From NCBI RefSeq assembly GCF_900176285.1, contig NZ_FWXF01000004.1, forward strand, positions 62,001 to 126,000: a stretch of 64,000 bases of DNA, given 5' to 3'. This document shows, one piece after another, positions 25,239-34,458 of the stretch. Made by a program: the position numbers and the translations under genes. The stretch comes from Desulfacinum hydrothermale DSM 13146 (GTDB taxonomy: Bacteria; Desulfobacterota; Syntrophobacteria; Syntrophobacterales; DSM-9756). A model generated the notes under the pieces. That model was not told the origin of the DNA. It ran no database searches and saw only the letters and a list, made by a program, of their open reading frames with translations. The number at the start of each line of letters is the position of its first letter. Within the stretch, counting starts at the first letter, position 1.

Positions 25239-26804
25239 ATGAAAGAAGGATCTTTGAACAAGAAACTTTCCCAGGTGATTGCAAGCATCTCCCCCCGGCA
25301 GGTGGCGGGCGATGCCCACGTGGTCCTTTCGGGCCTCAGCTATGACAGCCGACGGGTGCGGCCGGGGGACCTGTTTGTGGCGCTTCCGGGCGGCCGATAC
25401 GACGGGCACTCTTTTGTGGACGCGGCCGTTTCCGCGGGAGCCGCCGCCGTCCTGGTGGAGCGCGCTCCCGAAAAGGAACCGGGGGTTCCCGTGGTGGTGG
25501 TGGACGATACGCGCCGGGCCATGGCCGCCGTGGCGGCCGCCTTGTACGATCATCCGGCCTCCAAACTTTGCCTTGTGGGGATCACGGGCACCAATGGAAA
25601 GACCACCACGGCCGGCCTGCTGGAAAGCGTTTTGGAGGCGGCGGGATACCGCGTGGGAGTGATCGGAACCCTGGGAATTCGCTGGGCCGGCCGGAGCGAG
25701 CCGTCGCCCATGACCACCCCCGAGTCGGCGGATCTTCAGCGGATCCTTCATGCCATGCACCGGGATGGGATCACGCACGTGGTCATGGAGGTCTCTTCCC
25801 ATGCGTTGGCCTTGCATCGCGTGGACGGATTGGCCTTCGATGCGGCCGTTTTCACCAACCTTTCCCAGGATCACTTGGATTTTCACGGGACCCTGGAAGA
25901 GTACTTCCAGGCCAAGCGGCGGCTCTTCGCGCATCACCTGAAGGATTCCCATGGGCCGGGGGACGCCGTGGTCAACGGAGACGATCCTTACGGCCAACGG
26001 CTGCAGGGCGAACTGGCCCCTTGCACCGTCTATGGATGCGACAGTTCCAAGGCGGCCGTCCGTCCCCGAGACCTCCATCTGGGCCCGGATGGTATCCAGG
26101 CGGACCTGGCCACGCCCCGCGGCGAACTTTCCATCCGCTCTCCCCTGATCGGCCGTCTGAACCTCTACAACATCCTGGCCGCCGTGGGGGCCGCCTGTGC
26201 GCTGAACATCCCGCTGGAAGCCGTACGGCGCGGGATTGGGTCCGTTTCGGGCGTGGACGGTCGTTTGCAAAGGATCACCACGCCGTTCGGTTTCCACGTG
26301 GTGGTGGACTATGCCCACACCCCCGACGCCATGGAAAAGGCCTTGGCATGCGTGCGGGAACTCACCCGCGGGCGCCTGTGGGTGGTCTTCGGCTGCGGCG
26401 GGGATCGGGACCGGACCAAGCGCCCCCTCATGGGGGAGGTGGCCGGTCGTCTGGGGGATCTGGTGGTGGTCACGAGCGACAATCCCCGGACGGAATCCCC
26501 GGAGGCCATCGTGCGCCAAATCATTCCCGGCGTGGAACGCACCGGAAAAAACGCCTTTTCGCTGGACAGGGGGCCGGTCCCACCGGCCGGATACGCCGTG
26601 GAGGTGGACCGGCGTCGCGCCATCACGGCCGCCGTGCTGGCGGCGGAACCGGAAGATGTGGTCTTTGTGGGGGGAAAGGGCCACGAAACCTACCAGATCC
26701 TGGGTACGGAGGTGATTGCCTTCGACGATCGGGAGGTGGTCCGGGAGGGGCTTGAGATGCGCGTGGGCCTGGCATCGGGTGCACAGGCGGAGGGTCGCTC
26801 ATGA
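25239..26804 (+). CDS. murE: UDP-MurNAc-tripeptide synthetase MurE (meso-DAP-adding type)
   Basis: 521 aa. Three Mur ligase domains: the N-terminal UDP-binding domain (DSRRVRPGDLFVALPG), the ATP-binding central domain with GITGTNGKTTT at 114-124, and the C-terminal domain with the DNPRTE motif near residue 415. The Asn-Pro-Arg box is specific for enzymes that add meso-diaminopimelate, as opposed to lysine. Cytoplasmic ATP-dependent step of peptidoglycan precursor synthesis. It overlaps murF by ATGA. TTG 25254 is an alternative start with AAGGAT close upstream. Confidence 0.96.
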   Translation: MKEGSLNKKLSQVIASISPRQVAGDAHVVLSGLSYDSRRVRPGDLFVALPGGRYDGHSFVDAAVSAGAAAVLVERAPEKEPGVPVVVVDDTRRAMAAVAAALYDHPASKLCLVGITGTNGKTTTAGLLESVLEAAGYRVGVIGTLGIRWAGRSEPSPMTTPESADLQRILHAMHRDGITHVVMEVSSHALALHRVDGLAFDAAVFTNLSQDHLDFHGTLEEYFQAKRRLFAHHLKDSHGPGDAVVNGDDPYGQRLQGELAPCTVYGCDSSKAAVRPRDLHLGPDGIQADLATPRGELSIRSPLIGRLNLYNILAAVGAACALNIPLEAVRRGIGSVSGVDGRLQRITTPFGFHVVVDYAHTPDAMEKALACVRELTRGRLWVVFGCGGDRDRTKRPLMGEVAGRLGDLVVVTSDNPRTESPEAIVRQIIPGVERTGKNAFSLDRGPVPPAGYAVEVDRRRAITAAVLAAEPEDVVFVGGKGHETYQILGTEVIAFDDREVVREGLEMRVGLASGAQAEGRS

Positions 26805-28222
26805 AATGGACGCTGCCACAGGTCCTGGAGGCCACGGGAGGCCATGTGATCCGGGCCGGCGAAGGCGCCACGGAACAGGTCCCGTCCTTTTCGGGGGTTT
26901 CCACGGACACCCGGACCCTGCAACCCGGTGAGATCTTCGTGGCCCTGGAAGGGGAGCGTTTCGACGGCCATCGCTTTGTGTCGCAGGCGGTGGAGCGGGG
27001 AGCGGCCTGCGTGCTGGTCCACCGCCGGGACGCCGCTTCAGATCTTCCCGCAACGGCGACCGTGGTGGCAGTGGCCGACACCCTGAAGGCTCTGGGGGAT
27101 CTGTCTGCTTACGTGCGGTCCCGGCACCGGCTGCCGGTGGTGGGGATCACGGGGAGCAACGGCAAGACGAGCACCAAGGAGATGGTGGCATCCATTTTGG
27201 CTGTCCGCCTTTCGGTTCTCAAAAACCCCGGCAACTTCAACAACCTCATCGGTGTGCCCCTCACCCTGCTGGGCCTTTCCGACCGGCATGAGGCGGCGGT
27301 GGTGGAGATGGGGATCAATGTGCCCGGGGAGATGGAGCGGCTGGCGGCCGCGGTTCGACCCACCGTGGGGCTCATCACCAACGTTCATCCGGCGCACCTG
27401 GAAGGCCTGGGATCAGTGGATCGGGTGTTGGAAGAAAAGGCAAGGCTCTGGGACGTGCTCGGTCCCGAAGGCATCGCCGTGGTGAACCTGGACGACCCCA
27501 GGCTGGAGGCGCGCTCAGAAAGGCTTTCCTGCCGCAAGGTCACCTTCTCCATACGGCGTCGGGACGCGGACGTGCACTTGGCGTCGGAACCCTGCATGGA
27601 CCGCTCCGGAACCCGGTTCACGCTGGTGGCCCAAGGCCGCTCGCTTCCCGTTCGACTGCCGGTGCTCGGACACCACCAGGTCCAAAACGCCGTGGCGGCG
27701 GCCGCGGCGGCCCTGGCCGTGGGGGTTTCCACGGAAGACATCCCAACGGGGTTGGCATCTCACCGGCCGGTGCCGCAACGCATGGAAACGCTGGAATTTT
27801 CGGACGGAAGTGTGCTCATCAACGACTGCTACAACGCCAATCCCCGGTCGATGGAAGCGGCTTTGGAAACCCTGGAACGCGTTGCCCCCGACGCCCGGCG
27901 GGTGATCGTGCTGGGGGAGATGCGGGAACTGGGGCCCCGATCCGCCGAACTCCACCGCAGCGTGGGAAAACGGGTGGCCGCCGTGGCCCCGGCTTTTCTG
28001 ATCACCATGGGCGAACACGGAAAGGAGATCCGTTGGGGAGCTCTGGAGGCGGGCTTGCCCGAAGCGTGTACCCGGCATGCGGCCGATCACCGGGAAGCCG
28101 CTCGGGCGGTCTTGGACCGGTGGGAGCCGGGGCAATGGATCCTGGTCAAGGGCTCCCGGGGCATGACCATGGAAAGGGTGACGGAGGCTCTGGTGGCGCA
28201 AAAGAAGGTGAGGGCTTCATGA
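26801..28222 (+). CDS. murF: UDP-MurNAc-tripeptide-D-Ala-D-Ala ligase MurF
   Basis: 473 aa. Mur ligase with N-terminal SGVSTDTRTLQPGEIFVALEG, the ATP loop GITGSNGKTSTKEM at about 115-127, the NFNNLIGVPLTLL signature found only in MurF, and the C-terminal YNANPRSMEAAL and VLGEMRELG motifs. It adds D-Ala-D-Ala to complete the pentapeptide. Starts within the murE stop (ATGA) and ends overlapping murD in the same way. In most dcw clusters mraY lies at this junction; here the four-base overlap leaves no room for it. Confidence 0.96.
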   Translation: MKWTLPQVLEATGGHVIRAGEGATEQVPSFSGVSTDTRTLQPGEIFVALEGERFDGHRFVSQAVERGAACVLVHRRDAASDLPATATVVAVADTLKALGDLSAYVRSRHRLPVVGITGSNGKTSTKEMVASILAVRLSVLKNPGNFNNLIGVPLTLLGLSDRHEAAVVEMGINVPGEMERLAAAVRPTVGLITNVHPAHLEGLGSVDRVLEEKARLWDVLGPEGIAVVNLDDPRLEARSERLSCRKVTFSIRRRDADVHLASEPCMDRSGTRFTLVAQGRSLPVRLPVLGHHQVQNAVAAAAAALAVGVSTEDIPTGLASHRPVPQRMETLEFSDGSVLINDCYNANPRSMEAALETLERVAPDARRVIVLGEMRELGPRSAELHRSVGKRVAAVAPAFLITMGEHGKEIRWGALEAGLPEACTRHAADHREAARAVLDRWEPGQWILVKGSRGMTMERVTEALVAQKKVRAS

Positions 28223-29616
28223 ACGCAATCGCCGCGGGGGTGGGGGAAGAACGCCGGAACCTTCTGGTGGTGGGCCTGGGAGTTTCGGGACGGGCGGCCT
28301 GCCGCTGGGGACTTCGGCAAGGCTTTCGGGTCCACGGAACCGATGCGTCGGCGGACCCGGCCCTTCGCACCGCCCTGGCGCCGCTGGAAAGACAGGGAGC
28401 CACCTTCTCCCTGGGCGGGCATGGGCCGGAAGCCTTCCTGAATGCGGATCTCATCGTGGTGAGTCCCGGCGTTCCCCTGAGCCTTCCCGCCCTGGAAGCC
28501 GCACGGACAAAAGGCGCGGAAATCATCGGGGAACTGGAATGGGCCTGGCGTTTCTGCCGGGTTCCCACGGTGGCCGTGACCGGCACCAACGGCAAGACCA
28601 CCACCACGGAACTCATCGGGGCCTTTTTGAAGGAAGGAGGAAAGAGGGCGTTCGTGGGCGGCAACCTGGGAACCCCCCTGTGCGACTGGCTGGCGGAAAC
28701 CGAGGGTTCCTCCTCGCAAACGGCCCTGGACTGGTGTGTTCTGGAAGTGAGCAGCTTTCAGCTGGACGCGGCGCCCACCTTTGCACCCCGGATCGGAGCA
28801 GTGCTCAACGTCACCCCGGATCACCTGGATCGCTACCCGGACCTGGACGCCTACACCGCCAGCAAGTTTTCCATGTTTCGAAAAGGGTCCGGCGAGCGGC
28901 AAACGGCCGTTCTCAACGGGGACGATCCCGTATGTCGAAAGTGGGCGGAAAAGCTGGATGCCCAGGTGCTCTTCTTTTCCAGCTCCCTGCAAGAGGCCGC
29001 GGCCAGGGTGATCGAGCGGCGCTTGCACCTGCGGCTTCCCAACGGGCTGGAACGATCCTTCGATCTGGACCGATGGGCGCTCAAGGGGGTTCACAATCTG
29101 GAAAACCTGATGGCCGCTTCCCTGGTGGCCGCCCTGTGCGGTGTGGCACCCGAGGCCATGCAGCGCACCATCGATTCCTTCCGACCGTCCGCCCACCGCA
29201 TGGAATGGATCGCCACGGTGGAAGGGGTCCATTTTATCAACGATTCCAAGGGAACCAACGTGGGAGCGGTGTCCAAGGCCCTGGAAAGCTGTGACACGCC
29301 CGTGGTGCTCCTCATGGGAGGGCGCGCCAAGGGAACCGATTTCCGATCCCTGGGCCCCCTGTGCCGGGAGAAGGTGCGATGCCTGGTGGCTTTCGGGGAG
29401 GCGGGTCCCGCGGTGGCGGAGGATCTGTCGCCCTTTGTGGACACAACGATGGCGGCAAACCTGGACCAAGCGTTTCAGATGGCGTTAGAGCGGGCCCGGC
29501 CGGGCGATACGGTTCTCCTGTCTCCCGGCTGCGCCTCCTTCGACCAGTACGCCAACTACGCGGAGCGGGGCGAGCATTTCCGGCGCCTGGTGCGTGCATG
29601 GAAAGAGAAAGGCTAA
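28219..29616 (+). CDS. murD: UDP-MurNAc-L-alanine:D-glutamate ligase MurD
   Basis: 465 aa. The N-terminal Rossmann domain reads LLVVGLGVSGRAA, the ATP loop GTNGKTTTT is at residues 122-130, then NLGTPL, EVSSFQLD, LNVTPDHLDRY and the C-terminal NDSKGTNVGA and LSPGCASFDQYANYAERGEHF motifs, all MurD-specific. It adds D-glutamate to UDP-MurNAc-L-Ala. ATG 28219 overlaps the murF stop, so the two are translationally coupled. The 86-bp gap to ftsW contains no gene. Confidence 0.96.
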   Translation: MNAIAAGVGEERRNLLVVGLGVSGRAACRWGLRQGFRVHGTDASADPALRTALAPLERQGATFSLGGHGPEAFLNADLIVVSPGVPLSLPALEAARTKGAEIIGELEWAWRFCRVPTVAVTGTNGKTTTTELIGAFLKEGGKRAFVGGNLGTPLCDWLAETEGSSSQTALDWCVLEVSSFQLDAAPTFAPRIGAVLNVTPDHLDRYPDLDAYTASKFSMFRKGSGERQTAVLNGDDPVCRKWAEKLDAQVLFFSSSLQEAAARVIERRLHLRLPNGLERSFDLDRWALKGVHNLENLMAASLVAALCGVAPEAMQRTIDSFRPSAHRMEWIATVEGVHFINDSKGTNVGAVSKALESCDTPVVLLMGGRAKGTDFRSLGPLCREKVRCLVAFGEAGPAVAEDLSPFVDTTMAANLDQAFQMALERARPGDTVLLSPGCASFDQYANYAERGEHFRRLVRAWKEKG

Positions 29617-29702
29617 AGGCTCCCACGGTGGACCCTCGCGCCCTGGTTCGCAAGGGGGGCATGAAGGGATCGGAGCAAACCACGGCTGACGACTGAGGAA
29701 AA

Positions 29703-30911
29703 ATGAGAGCCGAGACCATCTCCATGAAATCAGCCAACTACCCAGGGCGCCCGTCCGTGGCCGACGGCGAAGAGAAGGCACCTTTTTCGCTCGGTCTCAG
29801 GGAGCAGATCTGGGTGATCCTGTTGGCCCTTCTGGCCTTCGGCGTGCTCATGGTCTACAGCGCCAGTGCGCCGCGCCTGCTGCGCGGTCCCGAGTCCTGG
29901 AGCGGTCTGGGGCCCTACGCCAACCGTCAGCTGTGCTTTGCCCTGCTTGGCATCGCCCTGGCGGCGGTCATGGAGCGCATTCCCTACCGTTGGTACGGCA
30001 AGGCGGCCCGCCCCGCGCTCCTGCTCGTCCTGGCCGCCTTGGCCCTGGTCTGGATCCCGGGCGTGGGGGTGGAGATCAACAGCGCGCAGCGGTGGTTTCG
30101 AATCGGCAGCTTCACCGCACAGCCGTCCGAATTGGCCAAGGTGACCTGGGTGGTCTATCTCAGTGCCTATGTGTGCAGGAAGCGGGAGGTACTGGGCCGG
30201 TTCCGCACGGGGATTCTGCCCACGTGCCTGCTGCTGGGTCTCCTTTCCGCTCTCTTGTTGCTGGAGCCGGACTTCGGCTCATGCGTCATCTTGGCGGGCA
30301 TGAGTTTTGTCATCTGGGCGCTGGGCGGCGTTCCCTGGCATCATCTGCTCCTGCTGGTGCCCGTGGGGCTTTCGGGCCTGGGCGCTCTGGCCGTCACCAG
30401 CCCGTATCGGTTGAAGCGCCTTCTGGCCTTCCTGGATCCCTGGACGGATCCGCTGGCCAGCGGCTACCACCTGATCCAGTCCCTGGTGGCCGTGGGATCG
30501 GGCGGCGTGTGGGGTGTGGGACTGGGTGCCGGCCGGCAGAAGTTGGCTTATCTGCCGGAGCCGTTCACGGACTTTATCGTGGCCGTGGTGGGGGAGGAAT
30601 TGGGCCTGGTGGGCTTGACTGGGCTAACCCTGGCCGTACTGGCCCTTTTCTGGAAGGGGCTGCAGGTGGCCCGGCGCGCTCGGGATCCCTTCGGGGCGGT
30701 CCTGGCCGCAGGTCTCACTTGCCTGGTGGCGTTTCAGGCCTGGATCAACATGGGCGTAGTCCTGGGGCTTCTTCCCACCAAGGGCCTGGCGTTTCCTTTC
30801 CTGTCCTACGGAGGCAGTTCCCTCACGGCCAATTGCATGGCGGTGGGCATGATTCTCAGCGTGGCGCGGCGGTCCCAGGGATCCGCCGGGGTCTCTGCCA
30901 AAGGAGTGTAG
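29703..30911 (+). CDS. ftsW: Peptidoglycan polymerase FtsW (SEDS family)
   Basis: 402 aa with about ten membrane helices. SEDS signatures are present: VMVYSAS-like LMVYSASAPRLL, EINSAQRWFRIGSFTAQPSELAK, LLEPDFGS, YHLIQSLVAVGSGGVWGVGLG, KLAYLPEPFTDFIVAVVGEELGL and the C-terminal LLPTKGLAFPFLSYGGSSL. It polymerises lipid II at the septum with FtsI. ATG 29703 is used; MKSAN at 29724 is an alternative start. Normally murG follows, but here murC starts at the very next base after the ftsW stop. Confidence 0.95.
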   Translation: MRAETISMKSANYPGRPSVADGEEKAPFSLGLREQIWVILLALLAFGVLMVYSASAPRLLRGPESWSGLGPYANRQLCFALLGIALAAVMERIPYRWYGKAARPALLLVLAALALVWIPGVGVEINSAQRWFRIGSFTAQPSELAKVTWVVYLSAYVCRKREVLGRFRTGILPTCLLLGLLSALLLLEPDFGSCVILAGMSFVIWALGGVPWHHLLLLVPVGLSGLGALAVTSPYRLKRLLAFLDPWTDPLASGYHLIQSLVAVGSGGVWGVGLGAGRQKLAYLPEPFTDFIVAVVGEELGLVGLTGLTLAVLALFWKGLQVARRARDPFGAVLAAGLTCLVAFQAWINMGVVLGLLPTKGLAFPFLSYGGSSLTANCMAVGMILSVARRSQGSAGVSAKGV

Positions 30912-32303
30912 GTGTACAAACGTTATCAACATATTCACTTTGTGGGCATCGGCGGGATCGGCATGAGCGGCATCGCCGAACTGCTGCTCAACCTGGGCTA
31001 TCGCATCAGCGGATCGGACGTTCGGGCAAGCGACATCACCCGCCGCCTGGAAGGCCTGGGGGCGCGGATCTTCATTGGCCATGACCCGGCCCATGTGGAA
31101 GGGGCGGATGTGGTGGTCCTGTCTTCGGCCATCCGGGACGACAACCCGGAGGTGCAGGCGGCCCGAAAGCGGGGCAACGTGCCCATCATCCGGCGGGCGG
31201 AGATGCTGGCCGAGCTCATGAGGCTCAAGTACTCCGTGCTGGTGGCGGGGGCCCACGGCAAGACCACCACCACATCCATGGTGGCCACCGTCCTGGCGCG
31301 GGGCGGTCTGGACCCCACGGTCATCATCGGCGGAAAGCTCAATGCCTGGGGAACCAACGCCAAACTGGGAAGCGGCGACTTCGTGGTGGCCGAAGCGGAC
31401 GAAAGCGACGGCACCTTCCTGCTCCTGTCTCCCACCATCGCGGTGGTGACCAACATCGATCTGGAACACGTGGACTTCTACCGGGACCTGGACCACATCC
31501 GGGAGACCTTCCTGGAATTCGTGAACAAGGTACCCTTTTACGGCCAGGCCATCCTGTGCCTGGAAGACGAAAACATCCAGCACCTGCTTCCCCGGGTGGA
31601 AAAGCGGTTCGTCACCTACGGATTTTCTTCCCAGGCGGATTTTCAAGCCAGGGATGTCCGGGTGGACGGCACCAAGATTCGCTACCGGGCCTTTCACCGG
31701 GACCGGGAGCTGGGCCAGGTGCTCCTTCCCATTCCGGGCCGCCACAACGTGCTCAATTCTCTGGCCGCCGTGGCCGCGGGCCTGGAACTGGACCTGGAGT
31801 GGCCGGACATCCAGCGCGGTCTGGAAGACATGACGGGCGTGCAGCGCCGCTTCCATGTGAAGGGAGAAGCCCAGGGCGTGCTCGTTCTGGACGACTACGG
31901 GCATCACCCCACGGAAATCCGGGCCGTCCTGGCGGCCCTTGCGGAAAGTTATCCCGACCGGCGCAAGGTGGTGGCCTTCCAGCCCCACCGGTACAGCCGC
32001 ACCCAGGGGCTGATGGATCAGTTCGCCAAGTGTTTCTACCAGTCGGACGTGCTGTTCATCACCGAGGTCTACGCGGCCAGCGAACCCCCCATCGAAGGGG
32101 TGTCCGGGCGGCGGTTGGCCGATGAAGTGGCCCGATTCGGCCACCACGACATCACCTATTGCCAGACGCTGGACGAGATGACCGAGGCCCTCCATCAACG
32201 GGTGCAGGCCGGCGACGTGGTGGTCACCTTGGGCGCTGGAAACATCTGGCAGGTGGGCGAGGGGCTCCTGGAGCGACTGGCCGCCGCGGAAAAGGACAAC
32301 TAG
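30912..32303 (+). CDS. murC: UDP-N-acetylmuramate-L-alanine ligase MurC
   Basis: 463 aa from GTG 30912, directly after the ftsW stop codon. HFVGIGGIGMSGIAELLLNLGY at the N-terminus, the ATP loop GAHGKTTTT near 113-121, EADESDGTF, TNIDLEHVDFY, GVQRRFHVKG, DDYGHHPTEI and FQPHRYSRT are MurC hallmarks. First ligase of the stem peptide pathway. GTG plus zero spacing suggests strict coupling to ftsW. A 347-bp non-coding gap follows before murB, the only long gap inside this cluster. Confidence 0.96.
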   Translation: MYKRYQHIHFVGIGGIGMSGIAELLLNLGYRISGSDVRASDITRRLEGLGARIFIGHDPAHVEGADVVVLSSAIRDDNPEVQAARKRGNVPIIRRAEMLAELMRLKYSVLVAGAHGKTTTTSMVATVLARGGLDPTVIIGGKLNAWGTNAKLGSGDFVVAEADESDGTFLLLSPTIAVVTNIDLEHVDFYRDLDHIRETFLEFVNKVPFYGQAILCLEDENIQHLLPRVEKRFVTYGFSSQADFQARDVRVDGTKIRYRAFHRDRELGQVLLPIPGRHNVLNSLAAVAAGLELDLEWPDIQRGLEDMTGVQRRFHVKGEAQGVLVLDDYGHHPTEIRAVLAALAESYPDRRKVVAFQPHRYSRTQGLMDQFAKCFYQSDVLFITEVYAASEPPIEGVSGRRLADEVARFGHHDITYCQTLDEMTEALHQRVQAGDVVVTLGAGNIWQVGEGLLERLAAAEKDN

Positions 32304-32650
32304 GGCCATGATGAGTGCCTAAAAATTCCTTCCTGGTGGGAGGAGCTGGGGGAGGGGATCGGATGTTAGGAAGGGTCCTTCTTTTTCCCTTGTGGATCAG
32401 GGGTATGGAGATGAGCTGATGGGCTCACCCCCTCCTAAGCTCCCCATCAAGGGGGAGGGATGTGTGGGTTGGAACGTGATTCCACCCGGCGGAGCGGGGT
32501 CTCATCTTTGGAATCCCGTTGGGGGCCGCCTCTGGAAGCAGAGACCACGGAATCCGGGGCGAAAAGGGGCCGGGTGATGGCGAGGCGAAGGGCTCCATCC
32601 ACCACCCGGGACGGGTCCCGGACGGCGCATCAAGGATGGTGGGCGACGGC
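32304..32650. other. Non-coding gap inside the dcw cluster, with hairpins
   Basis: No convincing gene. Near 32372 a weak GAAG/CTTC hairpin is followed by TTTTT. Near 32440-32456 CTCCCC pairs with GGGGAG in a CCCCCTCC-rich, GGGGGAGGG-ending stretch that looks like the small palindromic repeats scattered in related genomes. It may terminate part of the upstream transcript or carry a promoter for murB-ftsQAZ, but no clear promoter was found. Confidence 0.4.
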
Positions 32651-33565
32651 ATGAGCGATTGGCGCCACATGTTGGAGGATCTAAAGGACATCGCCCTTTC
32701 CTGGGACGTCCCCCTGGAACGGTTCAACACGTTCCGGCTGAAGGGAAAGGTGCGATGCCTGGCCGTGCCGGAAACGGTGGAGGCGCTCGAGCGGCTCCTG
32801 GACCGTCTCCACCGGCGCGCCGTGCCGTGGGTGGTGCTGGGCCGGGGAAGCAATGTGGTGATTCCTTCCGGAACGTGGGAGCGGGTGCTCATCGTGCTGG
32901 ATCGCTGTGCCGGAAGCCTTTGGTGGGAAAGGGCAGACAGGGACCGGATCCGCGTGGGGGCGGGAGCGGGCCTTCGCCTGTCGCGCCTTCTGGGCGTCTG
33001 CGCGCGTCACGGCTGGTCGGGCCTGGAGGGGCTGGTGGGCATCCCAGCGACCGTGGGCGGCGCGGTGGTCATGAATGCCGGGACCCCGCAGGGGGCTTTG
33101 GCCGACGTCTTGGAAGAGGTGCGGTACCTGGACGTCCAAGGAAAACGCCACCGGAGGCGCCGGGAAGATCTGAAGGCAAGCTATCGGGACATGGGACTTC
33201 CTGAGCGGTGCGTGGTGCTGGAGGCGGTGCTGACACTTAAAAAAGACGATCCTTCCTGCGTGCAGCAACGGATGCGCCGGACCATGAAACGGCGTCGGGC
33301 GGCCCAGCCCTTGGATCTTCCTTCCGCCGGGTGCATCTTCAAAAATCCGCCGGATGCGCCGGCAGGGGCCTTGATCGATCGGGCGGGCCTGAAGGGATAT
33401 CGAATCGGCGGGGCGCAGGTTTCCCCGGTGCACGCCAACTGGATCGTCAATTGTGGAGGCGCCACCCCGGAGGATGTGAAGGCCTTGATCGGTCACGTGA
33501 AGGCAACGGTGCGTCAACGTTTCGGGGTGGACCTGGAAGAAGAGGTCCGGGTGCTGGAGCCATGA
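32651..33565 (+). CDS. murB: UDP-N-acetylenolpyruvoylglucosamine reductase MurB
   Basis: 304 aa, the shorter (type II) form. FAD-binding domain with VLGRGSNVVI, the glycine-rich GLEGLVGIPATVGGAVVMNAG and YRDMGL, then the C-terminal PSAGCIFKNPPD and AGLKGYRIGGAQVSPVHANWIVN. In type II MurB the proton donor to the enolpyruvyl carbon is the Ser/Cys after the PSAG motif: here SAGCIFKNP has Cys in the place of the more usual Ser (SAGSxFKNP), which is seen in some species. It reduces UDP-GlcNAc-enolpyruvate with NADPH. ATG 32651 is selected by homology at SDWRHML; the ribosome site is weak. It overlaps ftsQ by four bases. Confidence 0.95.
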   Translation: MSDWRHMLEDLKDIALSWDVPLERFNTFRLKGKVRCLAVPETVEALERLLDRLHRRAVPWVVLGRGSNVVIPSGTWERVLIVLDRCAGSLWWERADRDRIRVGAGAGLRLSRLLGVCARHGWSGLEGLVGIPATVGGAVVMNAGTPQGALADVLEEVRYLDVQGKRHRRRREDLKASYRDMGLPERCVVLEAVLTLKKDDPSCVQQRMRRTMKRRRAAQPLDLPSAGCIFKNPPDAPAGALIDRAGLKGYRIGGAQVSPVHANWIVNCGGATPEDVKALIGHVKATVRQRFGVDLEEEVRVLEP

Positions 33566-34404
33566 AAAGAAAGGCCAATCGATACCGGCAGGACCCGAAC
33601 CGTGTGGGGGGGCTCCGCCACTGGTTGCGCCTGTGTGTGCTGTTGGCGGGGGTGACGGCGATGGTTCTGGCCGCCGGCGTGGCCTTCTCCCGCGCCTACT
33701 GGGCCGTGTTGAATGCCCCCTTTCCGGCGCTCCAAGCCGTGGACGTGAAGGGCCTGGCCCGGCTGGATCGAAGAACGGTTTTGAATACCCTGGGGGTTCC
33801 CCGAAACACCAACCTGTTGCAGCTGCATCTGGACGCAATGCAACGACGGCTGGAATCCCTGGCCTGGATCCGGACGGCCCGGATCCGGCTGGAACCTCAG
33901 GGAAGGTTGGTGGTGACGGTGGAGGAACGCCGGCCGGTGGCGCTGGTCATGGTGGGAACTCCCTTGCTTCTGGATGCGGACGGAACGCTCTTCGCCCAGG
34001 CCAGGCCCCAGGACCACCTGGACCTTCCGTTCGTCACGCGCATGGGGGACGCCACGCCCAAAGTGGGTTCGCGGGTTCCCGACCCCTTCCTGGAAGACTT
34101 TATGGGCCTCACCAAGGCCTTGGACGCCCTGGTCGGGCAGGGACATGCGCGGCTGGGGACCATGCGCTCCGCCGTCTCCGAAGTTCGATGGGATCCGGCG
34201 GACGGGCTGACCTTGATCCTCAATCCCAAGGGCCTCACCGTCCACTTGGGCCGGGGGCAGTATGGCAGGAAATGGAAGCGGCTCGAAAAGCTGCTGGACC
34301 TGGCGGCTCAGGATCCTTCGGTTTCCGAGCTTCGGGAGGTGGACTTGGACTTTGAAAACAAGGCCATTGTCCGGGCCCGGCTGAGCGGGACCCGGGGCAT
34401 CTGA
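33562..34404 (+). CDS. ftsQ: Cell division protein FtsQ
   Basis: 280 aa. A basic cytoplasmic tail, one membrane helix at about residues 21-44 (LRLCVLLAGVTAMVLAAGVAF), a POTRA domain at about 55-125 (LQAVDVKGLARLDRRTVLNTLGVP ... RIRLEPQGRLVVTVEERRPVAL), then the FtsQ beta domain. It links early and late division proteins through FtsLB. The start ATG overlaps the murB stop (ATGA). Sequence is typically diverged, but the POTRA region and position make the call safe. Confidence 0.93.
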   Translation: MKRKANRYRQDPNRVGGLRHWLRLCVLLAGVTAMVLAAGVAFSRAYWAVLNAPFPALQAVDVKGLARLDRRTVLNTLGVPRNTNLLQLHLDAMQRRLESLAWIRTARIRLEPQGRLVVTVEERRPVALVMVGTPLLLDADGTLFAQARPQDHLDLPFVTRMGDATPKVGSRVPDPFLEDFMGLTKALDALVGQGHARLGTMRSAVSEVRWDPADGLTLILNPKGLTVHLGRGQYGRKWKRLEKLLDLAAQDPSVSELREVDLDFENKAIVRARLSGTRGI

Positions 34405-34458
34405 ACTTCTTCGATGGCGTGAGGGTGCGTCCCATCACACAAGGCTGAGAGGACCGGT

